In this document: piece by piece, positions 43,537-52,027 of the stretch
How the letters are laid out: the number at the start of each line of letters is the position of its first letter
How positions within the stretch are numbered: the stretch's first letter is position 1
Assembly (NCBI RefSeq): GCF_031326345.1
Contig: NZ_CP133671.1
Span: 3,162,001-3,226,000 of the forward strand
Length of the DNA: 64,000 nucleotides
Source: Aureispira sp. CCB-E
Lineage (GTDB): Bacteria; Bacteroidota; Bacteroidia; Chitinophagales; Saprospiraceae
Reading direction: 5' to 3'
Notes under the pieces: generated by a model
Told to the model about the DNA's origin: nothing
Database searches by the model: none
What the model saw: only the letters and a program-made list of their open reading frames with translations
Position numbers and translations under genes: made by a program

Positions 43537-44162
43537 CAGCTCACGATTGTTCTATAGGTCAAATTAATTCTAGTTTCTTTTATTCTTTTTTGAACGGGAA
43601 TCTGATGCAGCCAATTATGTTGTAAAGAACCTGTCATAACGATTAAGGATCCAGGCGTCAATTCTATTTGCAATTTTAAATCTTTATCATGCTTATGTTT
43701 TAGATCAAATCTTCTGACTGCACCTAAACTTACAGATGCAATTGTTGGGTTTATTCCCAAACCTTTTTCATCATCAGCATGCCAACTTACTTTATCGGTC
43801 CCATCTCTATACATATTGAGTAATACGCTGTTAAAATCTTGTTTAGGCATAAAATACTCAATCACCCTTTTTATCTCCATTAATTCTTTTGTCCAAGGTT
43901 CTGGATTACACATTATGCCTGAATATTTGTAATTAAAACCTTCATAGCCATACCAAGCTGTCTTTCGAGGAATAGGGTATATTTTTCCATAATATTTAAT
44001 TTCCTCTTGGCGCCAATTGATAGTTTCTTGAAATATTTTATAGTAAGATGCTGCTTTATCTAAGGGCATGAAATTGGGCATAAACCACACTTCGCCATCT
44101 TTTAAAATATGCTTTTTAAATTCTCTTGGTTTCGGCTTGTTGTTTTGGTTAAATAAGTCCAT
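43536..44162 (-). CDS. AlkB-like 2-oxoglutarate/Fe(II) dioxygenase
   Basis: 208 residues, the usual AlkB size. 'SWHADDE' gives the H-x-D iron ligands (near residue 125), the distal His is in 'LQHNWLHQIP' and the R-x5-R 2-oxoglutarate clasp is 'RINLTYR' (about 198-204). 'YNM..'-type substrate strand is seen as 'LLNMYRDGTDKVSW'. Closest in feel to ALKBH2-type nucleic acid demethylases. First gene of the operon; presumed to remove or install an oxidised mark on nucleic acid linked to the methyltransferase-like partner. Confidence 0.88.
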   Translation of the reverse strand: MDLFNQNNKPKPREFKKHILKDGEVWFMPNFMPLDKAASYYKIFQETINWRQEEIKYYGKIYPIPRKTAWYGYEGFNYKYSGIMCNPEPWTKELMEIKRVIEYFMPKQDFNSVLLNMYRDGTDKVSWHADDEKGLGINPTIASVSLGAVRRFDLKHKHDKDLKLQIELTPGSLIVMTGSLQHNWLHQIPVQKRIKETRINLTYRTIVS

Positions 44163-44684
44163 TTCGTATATTTTTTATCTGATTACTAGACAATTGTAAA
44201 AAGTAATCTCAAATTAGAATTATTTGAAATGGAATATACAGAAAAAATTTGAAGGTTATGGTAAGGTTTAACAATGTTGTAAAAACTATTATTAGCTTGG
44301 GAATTATCATAACAGACAATAATGTATTGAGCAAACAAAATTTAAAAACTCTAATAGGTTGCTTTATGGTAGAACTACCAACCTTGAAATAACTTCAGAT
44401 GATTGCTAAATCAATTTTAATGAGAATTTTCTAATGCAGCAGGTGAAGATATTGAGTTTTGTTTTCAAGTGAATAAAGAATGATTTGAAGTTTGTTTTAA
44501 TCAGAAAATGTTGGTTTATCACAATAATGGATGTACTAAAAACATTTTCTCTAGCTTAAGAAAGTTTAGAGATCAATTTAAAAAATATAGAGAAGGTGAA
44601 AAATCCTACTTGATCAGATACCAGAGTGTTATGCTTATTTTAATGAAAATGAATAAATTAGAGCAAAATAATAAGCCTTAAACA
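44163..44684. other. Gap upstream of the AlkB operon
   Basis: Holds the promoter of the AlkB operon. A 58-codon frame at 44508-44684 on the plus strand (MLVYHNNG...) is not convincing as a gene. Nothing else recognised. Confidence 0.3.
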
Positions 44685-44723
44685 AGAAAAGACCTTACAT
44701 GTATTCCCATCCATGTAAGGTCT
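44685..44723 (-). terminator. Strong terminator downstream of the LPD1-like gene
   Basis: 12-bp perfect stem AGACCTTACATG (44690-44701) / CATGTAAGGTCT (44712-44723), 10-nt loop; read leftward it is followed by TTTCTTGTTT. It insulates the AlkB cargo from the replication operon. Confidence 0.8.
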
Positions 44724-44927
44724 AAATCACCCTAACTGCGCTTGCGCACTCACGCAGTAATTAAAACCCAAATTTATTAGTAGTTAGTTATGATCACTTT
44801 TGATACACTTACTATAAATGCCAAAGCAATGCCAAGAAATGAAAATATTTAATAATAAGGGTTTTATATATTTAATTATATTATAATTTATTTTATTTTG
44901 AAAATAGAACCTAAAATGGGAAGCCTT

Positions 44928-45833
44928 CTAAAAATGTTTCCGCATCTGCAGCAGCAACTTATCAAACAAAGGCACCACTGTTTTTAACTCAGTAGGCGTC
45001 ATATATTGGATAGCATGATACTTTGTTTTGGTCAAAAAGATATTTTGAATCTTCATCTCCTGGAGTTTGTAACCAACATACTGCTCAAAGAGCCGAGCAA
45101 AGATTTCATTTCTTCTCAAGAAGTAATCTAGATATTGTTTAGGAATTGCTTTTCGAATACGTCTCACATAACTAGAATCTGCTGTTTTGCTCTTGTCCCA
45201 ATACGCCTTTTCTAGAATCTCCTCCATCCAGTAACGCATGGGCATTTTAGCGGGATCGTAATTGATACGTCTAGGATCTGTCGAGCGACCATCGGATAGC
45301 GCATAGATTTTGGGATGGTTTTCTATTCGAGCACCAAAGAAGTAATCCAGAAAATGACCATACTCATGTGCAAAGGATCCCACGCCGCCCGAAAAGACAA
45401 AGCGGACTTTTTTCTCGGTAGGTTCATCAAAACGGTTCTCTTCGTAGTAACGAGTGAGATTGATAATATTGGTAGAGGGTTCGTAATGGGCTAAAGCTCC
45501 CTTTACCCCTCGAGCTCCAAAGGCAATGCCCAAAGTTTTGTCCAAACCAAGGTTGTTTCCTTTGAATCGCAACACTCGATTTAAGTCATACAAACAAATG
45601 CCTAGAGCAGCCAAATAATTAAAACGGTCTTCATGCGTCACCCAGTTACCAAACTGATAACCTCTCAATTGAAAGACTTCGTGCACCGTTCGAACATCTT
45701 TGAGTTTGTCATAAAAGCGTTTTTCCATCGCTCCTTTTCGAAAGAATTGATACAATTCTACAAAACCTTGATCTTCCCACCATCGTTCGGCTCTAGAGCC
45801 TCCCTCGGGACTTAAGGTATCTACAATTTTCAT
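44928..45833 (-). CDS. HExxH protein, LPD1-like (polyvalent-protein type)
   Basis: 301 residues. Zinc-protease-like motif 'FAHEYGHFLDYFF' (H-E-Y-G-H, about residue 160), preceded by 'HYEPSTNIINLTRYYEEN', the pattern of the LPD1 domain found in large polyvalent proteins of phages and conjugative elements. Such proteins are injected with DNA or act early in the new host. Single-domain here. In one operon with the small basic protein 4 bases upstream, ended by the strong terminator at 44690. Confidence 0.65.
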   Translation of the reverse strand: MKIVDTLSPEGGSRAERWWEDQGFVELYQFFRKGAMEKRFYDKLKDVRTVHEVFQLRGYQFGNWVTHEDRFNYLAALGICLYDLNRVLRFKGNNLGLDKTLGIAFGARGVKGALAHYEPSTNIINLTRYYEENRFDEPTEKKVRFVFSGGVGSFAHEYGHFLDYFFGARIENHPKIYALSDGRSTDPRRINYDPAKMPMRYWMEEILEKAYWDKSKTADSSYVRRIRKAIPKQYLDYFLRRNEIFARLFEQYVGYKLQEMKIQNIFLTKTKYHAIQYMTPTELKTVVPLFDKLLLQMRKHF

Positions 45834-45836
45834 GGT

Positions 45837-45965
45837 TTAGCGTCTTTTTTTAAGTTTTCCTAATCGTTTTAGTTTCTTTTGGTTGAGCATGGATAAGGGA
45901 ACTCCTCGTCCAACAATCTGCTCGTCAGGGTGTAATTTAGCTCTGGTTTTTTTTAGTTTTTTCAT
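45837..45965 (-). CDS. Tiny basic protein (42 aa)
   Basis: ATG at 45965, TAA at 45837, 3 bases before the LPD1-like start. Composition is 16 Lys/Arg of 42; ends K-L-K-K-R-R. Likely a nucleic-acid-binding peptide. No family recognised. Confidence 0.5.
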   Translation of the reverse strand: MKKLKKTRAKLHPDEQIVGRGVPLSMLNQKKLKRLGKLKKRR

Positions 45966-46033
45966 GTGTTTTTAGATTTGATGAAAGAATGAAAGCCCCT
46001 AAAATACGGACTTTGAATGCAAAAAACAAGGCA

Positions 46034-46063
46034 ATAAAAAACGCCACTAGGAACTAATGGCGT
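46034..46063 (-). terminator. Terminator after the 73-aa gene
   Basis: Read leftward: ACGCCATTAG / CTAGTGGCGT stem with 3-nt loop followed by TTTTTTATTG. Confidence 0.75.
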
Positions 46064-46085
46064 AAATTTTAAAGGTTGATTTTTT

Positions 46086-46307
46086 CTATATTTTTGCTGA
46101 GGAGGCTTTGGGTCTCAGCTGCTGCAAATAAGTTTGAGTGCTTTTAATTTTTGTTTTTAACAAGCAAATTTGTTGTTCTTGACAAAGCAACTGTAAAGGA
46201 TTCTTACTTCCTTTCATTTGAGTTAATTTTTGCTGTTCTTTTTCTAATTTCTGCTGTAGCTTCTGCAGCAATTGATCAAGAATAACACAAGCATTTTTTG
46301 TTGTCAT
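46086..46307 (-). CDS. Small coiled-coil protein (73 aa)
   Basis: Nearly all predicted coiled coil (Leu/Gln/Lys heptads, 'LLQKLQQKLEKEQQKLTQMK' type) with two Cys in the middle. No family recognised. Follows the 384-aa membrane protein on the same strand, separated by the AGTACT palindrome cluster. Confidence 0.5.
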   Translation of the reverse strand: MTTKNACVILDQLLQKLQQKLEKEQQKLTQMKGSKNPLQLLCQEQQICLLKTKIKSTQTYLQQLRPKASSAKI

Positions 46308-46325
46308 GAGTAGCTGTTTTATGGG

Positions 46326-46357
46326 GCAGTACTGCAGCGGTACTACTGCAGTACTGC
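46326..46357. repeat. AGTACT palindrome cluster 1
   Basis: GCAGTACTGCAG (46326-46337) and its complement CTGCAGTACTGC (46346-46357) around a central GGTACTA. Each arm is itself the palindrome GCAGTACTGC. Cores fall at 11-12-bp steps, i.e. on one face of the helix. A related cluster is at 46611-46641. Confidence 0.7.
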
Positions 46358-46361
46358 TTGA

Positions 46362-47516
46362 TTATGAATTGGATAAAAGATTTGTTTTTTTCTCCCTAGC
46401 AGCAATCAAACAAGAGCGTTTGCAATAGGTATGATTATGCGATTTGTGAATAAAACCACTGCCACATTCAGGGCAAATACGAGTATATTCCTTCTTGATT
46501 TTTTCCTCTTTTGGAGGATCTTTTTTTTGCTTTTCATAATCAATAAAACCAATCTTTTGGATACTTGGTGCCGCATGTGGTTGAGGAGCTTTTTCTTCTG
46601 GTTTTTCGCCGTAGTACTGCTGCAGTACTGCAGTAGTACTTCCTGTGTTTATCGGGGTTTCCGTATTTTGAGCAGTTTCCTTTTTCTCCTTCTCACATTC
46701 GGTATAATACCACCAAGAAAAGCCCATCGAAAGCAGAAACAACAACTCAAAACCAATGGCTGCTCGAACCAATTGCGTACTCAATTTTTCTCGCTCCAAA
46801 GTCATGGTAGATTTCCTAGATTCAAAATCCTCCAATGCCTTTTGTTCGATGACTTGGTTCTCGAGTAAAAGAGCCGCCAGAGCAACATCTTTTTGAGCTT
46901 GAGTCGCTTCAATCTTTTCATTGTATTCTTGCACCACTTTAGAATCCTTTCGAGCCAAACGCCCTTTGTACAACCTAGTATTCCGAAAATTATCCCGTTG
47001 CATCTCGAGCGCTGCCATTCGATTATCATAATCAGAAACAATGCCTTCAGAAGATTTTAAAGCAGGTGTTTGAGGAGTTGCTTCTTCAACCAGTAGGGAA
47101 GGGAGAATTTTAGCGCCTTCTATCGAAATGTAAATACTCGCTCCAACCGCTACGATTGCCAAGAGAGCAGAAAAACGTTCTACCTCTTTGTACTGAAATA
47201 AGCCCTTCATCACATCATCGGTTGATTCTCGTTTGATGACCTCAATCATAATCACCAAAGCAATGGAGCAAGCGATTCGAATTACCCAATGAATGTTGAG
47301 AAATAGATAAGAAAGCATGGTGAATGCCGTGGTTAAACTTGCCAGCTGTGCAATCACGCCCATGCCTAAAAAGGCTCGATTTGCCCAAGCAAAACGATGG
47401 GCAAAGTTTTTGTGTTCAAATTTCTGTTCTAATGTCTTGTTTAAAGACCAATTGAAAATGGCGTAATTTTGAACTTTACGCTGCTTGTTGTGTGGATTTT
47501 CTGCAAAAGATGTCAT
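46362..47516 (-). CDS. Multi-pass membrane protein with coiled coil and zinc knuckle
   Basis: 384 residues. Membrane helices near 50-70, 77-95, 115-135 and 255-275. A long coiled coil lies between the third and fourth. The C-terminal tail has 'CPECGSGFIHKSHNHTYCKRSC' type zinc ligands (C-x2-C ... C-x3-C, about 345-370). Similar proteins with this layout are known from Bacteroidota mobile elements as uncharacterised. Part of its coding sequence carries the second AGTACT cluster. May bring the replication complex to the membrane; inference. Confidence 0.6.
   Translation of the reverse strand: MTSFAENPHNKQRKVQNYAIFNWSLNKTLEQKFEHKNFAHRFAWANRAFLGMGVIAQLASLTTAFTMLSYLFLNIHWVIRIACSIALVIMIEVIKRESTDDVMKGLFQYKEVERFSALLAIVAVGASIYISIEGAKILPSLLVEEATPQTPALKSSEGIVSDYDNRMAALEMQRDNFRNTRLYKGRLARKDSKVVQEYNEKIEATQAQKDVALAALLLENQVIEQKALEDFESRKSTMTLEREKLSTQLVRAAIGFELLFLLSMGFSWWYYTECEKEKKETAQNTETPINTGSTTAVLQQYYGEKPEEKAPQPHAAPSIQKIGFIDYEKQKKDPPKEEKIKKEYTRICPECGSGFIHKSHNHTYCKRSCLIAAREKKTNLLSNS
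46611..46641. repeat. AGTACT palindrome cluster 2 (inside coding sequence)
   Basis: Three AGTACT cores at 46613, 46624 and 46635, exactly 11 bp apart, alternating with CTGC/GCAG. Same motif as 46326-46357, 285 bp away. Confidence 0.7.
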
Positions 47517-47552
47517 AAATTTGTTTTTTTAAGAATTTGTCTAAGAGGATTT

Positions 47553-47930
47553 CTAGTTGCCGCTAGGGATCCTTTTTTTATGCTGGTCAAATTGTTCCAA
47601 TTGTACTTTGATTTCGTAGAAGATCGTCCTTAAATAAAGATCACTTGGGTCGTCGTTGTAAAGCAGCTCTTCCAAAGCATGTTTTTCTGTTGGCGTGAGT
47701 TGGATTCGATAGATTTTAGCTTCGTTTTGCCAGTGTTTCTCCTGTCGTTTGCTGATTTTGATAATAATCTGAATTAAGGCAGCTCTCCAACCTTTTTGTA
47801 TAAAATCATCCGAAGGCTCTGGAGCAGAGAAGGGGAGCAGCATTTTTGCCAAGAAAATCCAATCCTTTAAACTCAATTGAATCGGAATCGTAAGTACTTG
47901 GATCTGCTCAATGGCTTGATAATAGGTCAT
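47553..47930 (-). CDS. Small helical protein, unknown function
   Basis: 125 residues, soluble and helical, with a Pro/Ser bend ('LPFSAPEPSDDF') and C-terminal 'LLYNDDPSDLYLRTIFYEIKVQLEQFDQ'. No family recognised. Its ATG overlaps the previous stop (ATGA). Part of the replication/early operon. Confidence 0.5.
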   Translation of the reverse strand: MTYYQAIEQIQVLTIPIQLSLKDWIFLAKMLLPFSAPEPSDDFIQKGWRAALIQIIIKISKRQEKHWQNEAKIYRIQLTPTEKHALEELLYNDDPSDLYLRTIFYEIKVQLEQFDQHKKRIPSGN

Positions 47931-48412
47931 ACTCTAAAAAATTGTCCTTTGATAAAATTATGCGTGTGTTGTCCGTTTTGGTAGACCATGATCCGCTCTA
48001 CGTCTTGATTCCAATATTGAGCAACTTCTTCTATTGAATCAATCGAGATACTCAAACCTTTGGTGCGACCTGTTTTTAATTTGTAAGCCGCTTTGTAAAT
48101 GATATAAAGCCTTAGTTTGACACTGCCTAAGAGCTGTTGAAAAGCTTCTTTACTCAAGGCTTGATCCTGCTTTTGAGGGTGGTAATAAGCGTTGATTTTA
48201 CCCGTTTTGTTATCATACAAAACCGCCCATTCAAATACTTTTCCTTTAAGAAAAACACGTTCCAAGCGATGAATGCCCAAGCTTGGGTTTTGAGGGGTTT
48301 TAGCATCCAACGAATAGCGTTTGATTGGGGTGGGGTTACCTGGTGTTTTGATTAATAAATAACTTAAAGAATCTCTTTTGATTTTAAATTCGGTTTTGGT
48401 ACTACTAGCCAT
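47927..48412 (-). CDS. Small early-operon protein, unknown function
   Basis: 161 residues from ATG 48412 (a longer frame to 48499 would run into the Rep-like gene). Predicted strands, with 'VFLKGKVFEWAVLYDNKTGKINAYYHP' near the middle and 'VERIMVYQNGQHTHNFIKGQFFRV' at the end. No motif. Start lies 2 bases after the upstream stop. Confidence 0.5.
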   Translation of the reverse strand: MASSTKTEFKIKRDSLSYLLIKTPGNPTPIKRYSLDAKTPQNPSLGIHRLERVFLKGKVFEWAVLYDNKTGKINAYYHPQKQDQALSKEAFQQLLGSVKLRLYIIYKAAYKLKTGRTKGLSISIDSIEEVAQYWNQDVERIMVYQNGQHTHNFIKGQFFRV

Positions 48413-48414
48413 AA

Positions 48415-49902
48415 TTAAGAGAGTTGATTTGAAAAAATAGGTTGTAAACGATCTTTGAATTTTCGAATGAGTTTTTGTTTTTGAGCGGCACTCATACAAG
48501 GAGGTGCTTGTGCAATCATGCCCCTTAATTTTCTCCAGGCTTTTTCGGTGACACGCATTGCATAAGGCGTCTTACCATCCTGCAAGGCTTGCAAGGCTGA
48601 AGTATGTGCTTGGTTGATTTGCTCCATCACCATTTGATAATAAGAGAGGCTTCGATTTTTGGGACTAAACTTGGTATAGATGGTATTAAAATCATCTTTA
48701 GAATAGCCCAGTGCACGATCCCAATGCTTAGAAATAAAATATTGAGTTGGCGCAAAGATTTTGTCCATATAATCATTCTTTAAAGCATTTTCTCGTTGTT
48801 TTTGAATGGCTTCGGACACAATTCTAAGAGCCGATAGCTCAATATTGGGCAGTTTTTTGGCAAACCACTCGTTCAACATCTTCCATTGATACTTTGGATT
48901 CTTGGCCAAACCTTTGAAATAAGCAGAATCCTTGAATTGCTCGAGCTTTTGTTTGCGAAACAGGCGCACATGATCCTCTACCAAGCGCAAATGCGAGCGG
49001 AGCAGGTCAACGGCTTGCTCTGTTTGAGCGACATTGAAATTTTTGCCGCCCCAAAGTGCGACTCGAGCTTGCTCAAAGAGCTGACGAGCCAAAAAATCTT
49101 CTTTGTTGCTGCTCGGAATGAAGACTTTTTGCACAAAATTGTTCGGCAAAAGATTTGGAGGACAATTGGAAATTGACTTGCTTCCCTGCTCTGCACCTGA
49201 GATAATCTTGTGATTTAGCTCTGCGCTAGCAGAAGCCTTATCCACAACTCCTGTTGGTGTTGTATTATATTGTTTTAAAGTATCTATATTATCTAGTATA
49301 GACATCTGCGGAAAAGATGTCCTTCTATCCGCAGCATCAAGGGGCTGAGCAGCATCAGAACGAGAGGAGCCCAAGGCTTCATTTGCCTCTATTTCGCCCC
49401 AAACTAGCAACTCATAATTCAGAATCAACTTAAATTTTCCACGTCCTCTAGGATCCTCATGCATGGGCAAAGGATACGCTTTTCCTGTGTGCATAAAGTT
49501 GACCTTCTGCACCAAAATTTTAGCCTCTAAGAGCTTTTGAATACAAGAGCGCACCGTGCGCCCACTAATTTGGAGTAGGGGACGAGCGGCTTGCTGGTTG
49601 ACCATCGTGGCCAGGTACTCGTTGTTGGCAAAGCAAAAGAATTCTTGTTGGTGTATCGACCAATCAAAAACATTGGGCTGCTCGGTTTTCATGGCTTCCA
49701 TGGTGCGAGGCATCAGCGACAAGATTGCTTGTAGGACATCGTGTACACTAGAAACCATACCACCTCGTTTGTGCGTACGAAGCCACTTTCGTTGATAGAT
49801 CTCCATCAAATCATAAATCTTTTCCAAGCTGGCTTTTCGGTCCAGTAGATCGTAGATAGAGAATTGATGAAACTTGGTTAAAAATTGGGCGTGTTGCGCC
49901 AT
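48415..49902 (-). CDS. Replication-initiator-like winged-helix protein
   Basis: 495 residues. The N-terminal part (about 70-180) has a winged-helix look ('QISGRTVRSCIQKLLEAKILVQKVNF', with the recognition helix near 130). The region after ~300 is helical and basic. Overall plan resembles replication proteins of small plasmids/phages in Bacteroidota, and it sits where a phage would have its replication gene: after two HTH genes in the leftward operon. No catalytic HUH or primase motif was seen, so the function is inference. Confidence 0.5.
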   Translation of the reverse strand: MAQHAQFLTKFHQFSIYDLLDRKASLEKIYDLMEIYQRKWLRTHKRGGMVSSVHDVLQAILSLMPRTMEAMKTEQPNVFDWSIHQQEFFCFANNEYLATMVNQQAARPLLQISGRTVRSCIQKLLEAKILVQKVNFMHTGKAYPLPMHEDPRGRGKFKLILNYELLVWGEIEANEALGSSRSDAAQPLDAADRRTSFPQMSILDNIDTLKQYNTTPTGVVDKASASAELNHKIISGAEQGSKSISNCPPNLLPNNFVQKVFIPSSNKEDFLARQLFEQARVALWGGKNFNVAQTEQAVDLLRSHLRLVEDHVRLFRKQKLEQFKDSAYFKGLAKNPKYQWKMLNEWFAKKLPNIELSALRIVSEAIQKQRENALKNDYMDKIFAPTQYFISKHWDRALGYSKDDFNTIYTKFSPKNRSLSYYQMVMEQINQAHTSALQALQDGKTPYAMRVTEKAWRKLRGMIAQAPPCMSAAQKQKLIRKFKDRLQPIFSNQLS

Positions 49903-50000
49903 ATTGTTATTCTGTTTAAAGCTTAAAAAATGGCACAGCCTTGCAGCTGTACCTCGGCATATAAGTCGCCGTAACTATACAAGTAAAAACTTGCTACCCT

Positions 50001-50057
50001 GTGACCAGAAGGAGAGTCGAACTCCTTTGATTGCTGCGGATAGACAATCTTCCCCGC
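50001..50057 (-). other. tRNA-like 3' fragment
   Basis: Read leftward the end is GGAGTTCGACTCTCC-TTCTGGTCACA, a T-arm and 3' acceptor strand in correct spacing, but no matching 5' acceptor strand (ACCAGAA) is found upstream. Either a tRNA pseudogene or the att-type relic of another insertion. Confidence 0.4.
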
Positions 50058-50135
50058 CTGATCGTTTTGATGTGGTTGTAGGGTTTTAAGATTGGGTACA
50101 AACCACTTGCACCCAATCCAATGAATAAAATGTTG

Positions 50136-50483
50136 CTACGGAAACGAAGCCGCATGCCGAAGGTTATCGGTCTGATAATCCTCCACTTCTTGTTTTACAA
50201 AAAACAAATAGCCGCTTTTTTTGTACTTGCGTCCATTGAGTTTCCCTTCCTCATTGAGCTTTCTTACAGTTCTAGGCTGTAAGCCTAGTAAGTGTGCCGC
50301 TTCAGCTGTATTGATAATGCTCTTGTCTTTGATGAGTAAGAGTTTCAGCTCTTCTTTGAACTCCTCCTTCACTTCCTCCTTAATTTCGTCCTTTACTTCC
50401 TCTTTTAGTTCTTCCCGAAGTTCTGCTCGAAGTTCTGCTTTGAGCTGTAGTTTTAATGCTTCTACAAAGTTTTGATCCATCAT
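50136..50483 (-). CDS. HTH (excisionase-type) protein with charged coiled coil
   Basis: 115 residues. Residues 8-50 are a near-perfect Glu/Lys/Leu coiled coil ('AELRAELREELKEEVKDEIK' type). Residues ~57-105 are a HTH_17/MerR-like DNA-binding fold ('NTAEAAHLLGLQPRTVRKLNEEGKLNGRKYKKSGYLFF'). This family often acts as excision or regulatory factor on integrated elements. It is in the leftward early operon, so it could turn on excision or replication. Confidence 0.7.
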   Translation of the reverse strand: MMDQNFVEALKLQLKAELRAELREELKEEVKDEIKEEVKEEFKEELKLLLIKDKSIINTAEAAHLLGLQPRTVRKLNEEGKLNGRKYKKSGYLFFVKQEVEDYQTDNLRHAASFP

Positions 50484-50516
50484 ATTAATCTTAATTTTTT
50501 GGATGGATTTCCATGA

Positions 50517-50777
50517 TTATGATTGAATAAAAGAATGTTGTCGAATGGTTATTGTATCAATGCCTAACTCAAATTGTTCGACCAATTCAATGGCTTTTAT
50601 TTCTAATAGTTTTTCCAGTTTTAATACGACCTCATAAGGCGTATTGGCTGGCGTTTTGAGCAAGCGAGTAAGCTTGTTTTGGCTAATGCCTAAGGTGGTG
50701 TTTAGTGCTTCGTATTGGTCAATCGAAAGGTTTTGTCTTAGGAATTGACAAAAAGTTGGTGTTTCAAAATCGGTCAT
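50517..50777 (-). CDS. Small HTH protein, early operon
   Basis: 86 residues. 'TLGISQNKLTRLLKTPANTPYEVVLKLEKLL' is a Cro/XRE-like helix-turn-helix (about 26-58). First gene of the leftward operon, divergent from the CI-like gene at 51202. Likely a Cro-like or antitoxin-like regulator. Confidence 0.6.
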   Translation of the reverse strand: MTDFETPTFCQFLRQNLSIDQYEALNTTLGISQNKLTRLLKTPANTPYEVVLKLEKLLEIKAIELVEQFELGIDTITIRQHSFIQS

Positions 50778-51201
50778 AAAATTTGTTGTTTGGGCATGGC
50801 TTCGCCCTACCGCTTAAAAGCAGTGACAAGCCACATGAATAAAATAAGTGAAAGCATCAACTCGCTTTAACATTTGCTGAGTTCACAAACAAAGGAGCTA
50901 ATACATTAAAATTTATTTGTTTTGTTGGACGCTAGAAGTCGCCTTCTAGTTGTTGATCCTCCATCCTCATAAAATCTCAACAATACCACTTGGTACGCCC
51001 AAAACCATTCATCCTAGTATGAAATGTTATTTTTTTAGGTTCGATTCTCGGATTTTCGTCTACATTTGTCTACATTAGTCTACATAGACGTGTTATATAA
51101 TTTTTGCTTATACAAATATAATACTTTATCGCATTAAAGTCAAACTTTATTGCATGAAAAAATAACTAAAAAGTAAATTAAAATCAAAATATTTTAATTA
51201 A
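50778..51201. promoter_or_regulatory. Divergent control region (lysis-lysogeny-switch-like)
   Basis: 424 bases without genes between the leftward early operon and the CI-like gene. Contains three exact-length 10-bp tandem units GTCTACATNN (51058-51087), and a direct repeat CTTTAT(C/T)GCAT (51127 and 51151 region). A TATATAAT box lies at 51093. Candidate operators for the regulators on either side. Confidence 0.55.
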
Positions 51202-51564
51202 ATGTCTGTACGTCAGCGATTTGAAGATTTGTTAATAAGGTTGAAAATAAATGGAAGTCAGTTAGCTAGGGAACTAGGTATCTCACAAACTTCTGTGTCT
51301 AGAATATTAAGTGGTAGTACTTTGCCCAGCTCAAAAGTTCTAATTCCTTTAGTTGAAAAATACCCTACAGTTAATCTAACTTGGTTGTTAGTAGGGAAGG
51401 GGGAGATGTTTGTAAATGAGAATCCAGTTGATAAAGATTATCTAGATCGCTTAGCAGATAGCCTAGAACGAGAAAATAATTTACTCAGAGATCGAATAGA
51501 TGATTTAGCTGCTGAATTAGAAGCTATTAAGAAGGAAGTGGAGGCAATGCCCGATGAAGACTAG
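51202..51564 (+). CDS. Cro/CI-family (XRE) transcriptional regulator
   Basis: 120 residues. HTH_3 domain at ~5-60 ('QLARELGISQTSVSRILSG'), followed by 'LVEKYPTVNLTWLLVGKGEMF', the usual end of the family's DNA-binding part, and a C-terminal leucine-zipper-like coil ('RLADSLERENNLLRDRIDDL'). Lacks a peptidase domain. Divergent from the early operon with repeated sites between: most likely the element's repressor. Confidence 0.82.
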   Translation: MSVRQRFEDLLIRLKINGSQLARELGISQTSVSRILSGSTLPSSKVLIPLVEKYPTVNLTWLLVGKGEMFVNENPVDKDYLDRLADSLERENNLLRDRIDDLAAELEAIKKEVEAMPDED

Positions 51565-51691
51565 CTTTGAGCTGTTTTAAGTTTTTGCAATATTTTACTT
51601 TTAGGATGAATTTTTTTGGAATAGGGCACGTTATTTAATCACCCCCTATTGTTTGGTTTAACTAAATAACTAAAATTTATGACGTCCTTAA

Positions 51692-51826
51692 ATGAAGAAA
51701 AACAGTAAAAAACAATTATTGCAAAAATTACTAAAATTGAAAAAGACCCTCCGAAAGGAAAAAGAACAGACAAAAAATCAAGAGAAAGGTATTAAGACCC
51801 TTCGGAAACTTAATAGGCTTGAGTAA
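51692..51826 (+). CDS. Small basic coiled protein (44 aa)
   Basis: ATG 51692, TAA 51824-51826. Very Lys-rich helix (M-K-K-N-S-K-K-Q-L-L start, R-L-E end). No family recognised; followed at once by a terminator, which supports a real transcript. Could be an accessory of the repressor gene. Confidence 0.4.
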   Translation: MKKNSKKQLLQKLLKLKKTLRKEKEQTKNQEKGIKTLRKLNRLE

Positions 51827-51830
51827 TTGA

Positions 51831-51869
51831 ACAGCAGCAAGGAATTGATTTCTTTGCTGCTGTTTTTTT
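51831..51869 (+). terminator. Terminator after repressor/small gene
   Basis: ACAGCAGCAA / TTGCTGCTGT stem with ~13-nt loop and T7 run. Confidence 0.8.
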
Positions 51870-52027
51870 ATTTTGATATGTTTTATTTTCTTATTTGTTG
51901 TTCTGGTGTGTATATTTGTATGTAATGATGTTGTATATCCACTATGTAGTATGTACAAGTGCATTGTTGACAATAAAAATAAAAGTGCTTTTTTGTTTCT
52001 AAAAAGCTTGTAAAACTAATCAAAAGT

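Noticed and set aside
44508-44684. 58-codon plus-strand frame before the terminator
   Set aside because: No recognisable features, no partner gene, and it is opposite to all neighbouring transcription.
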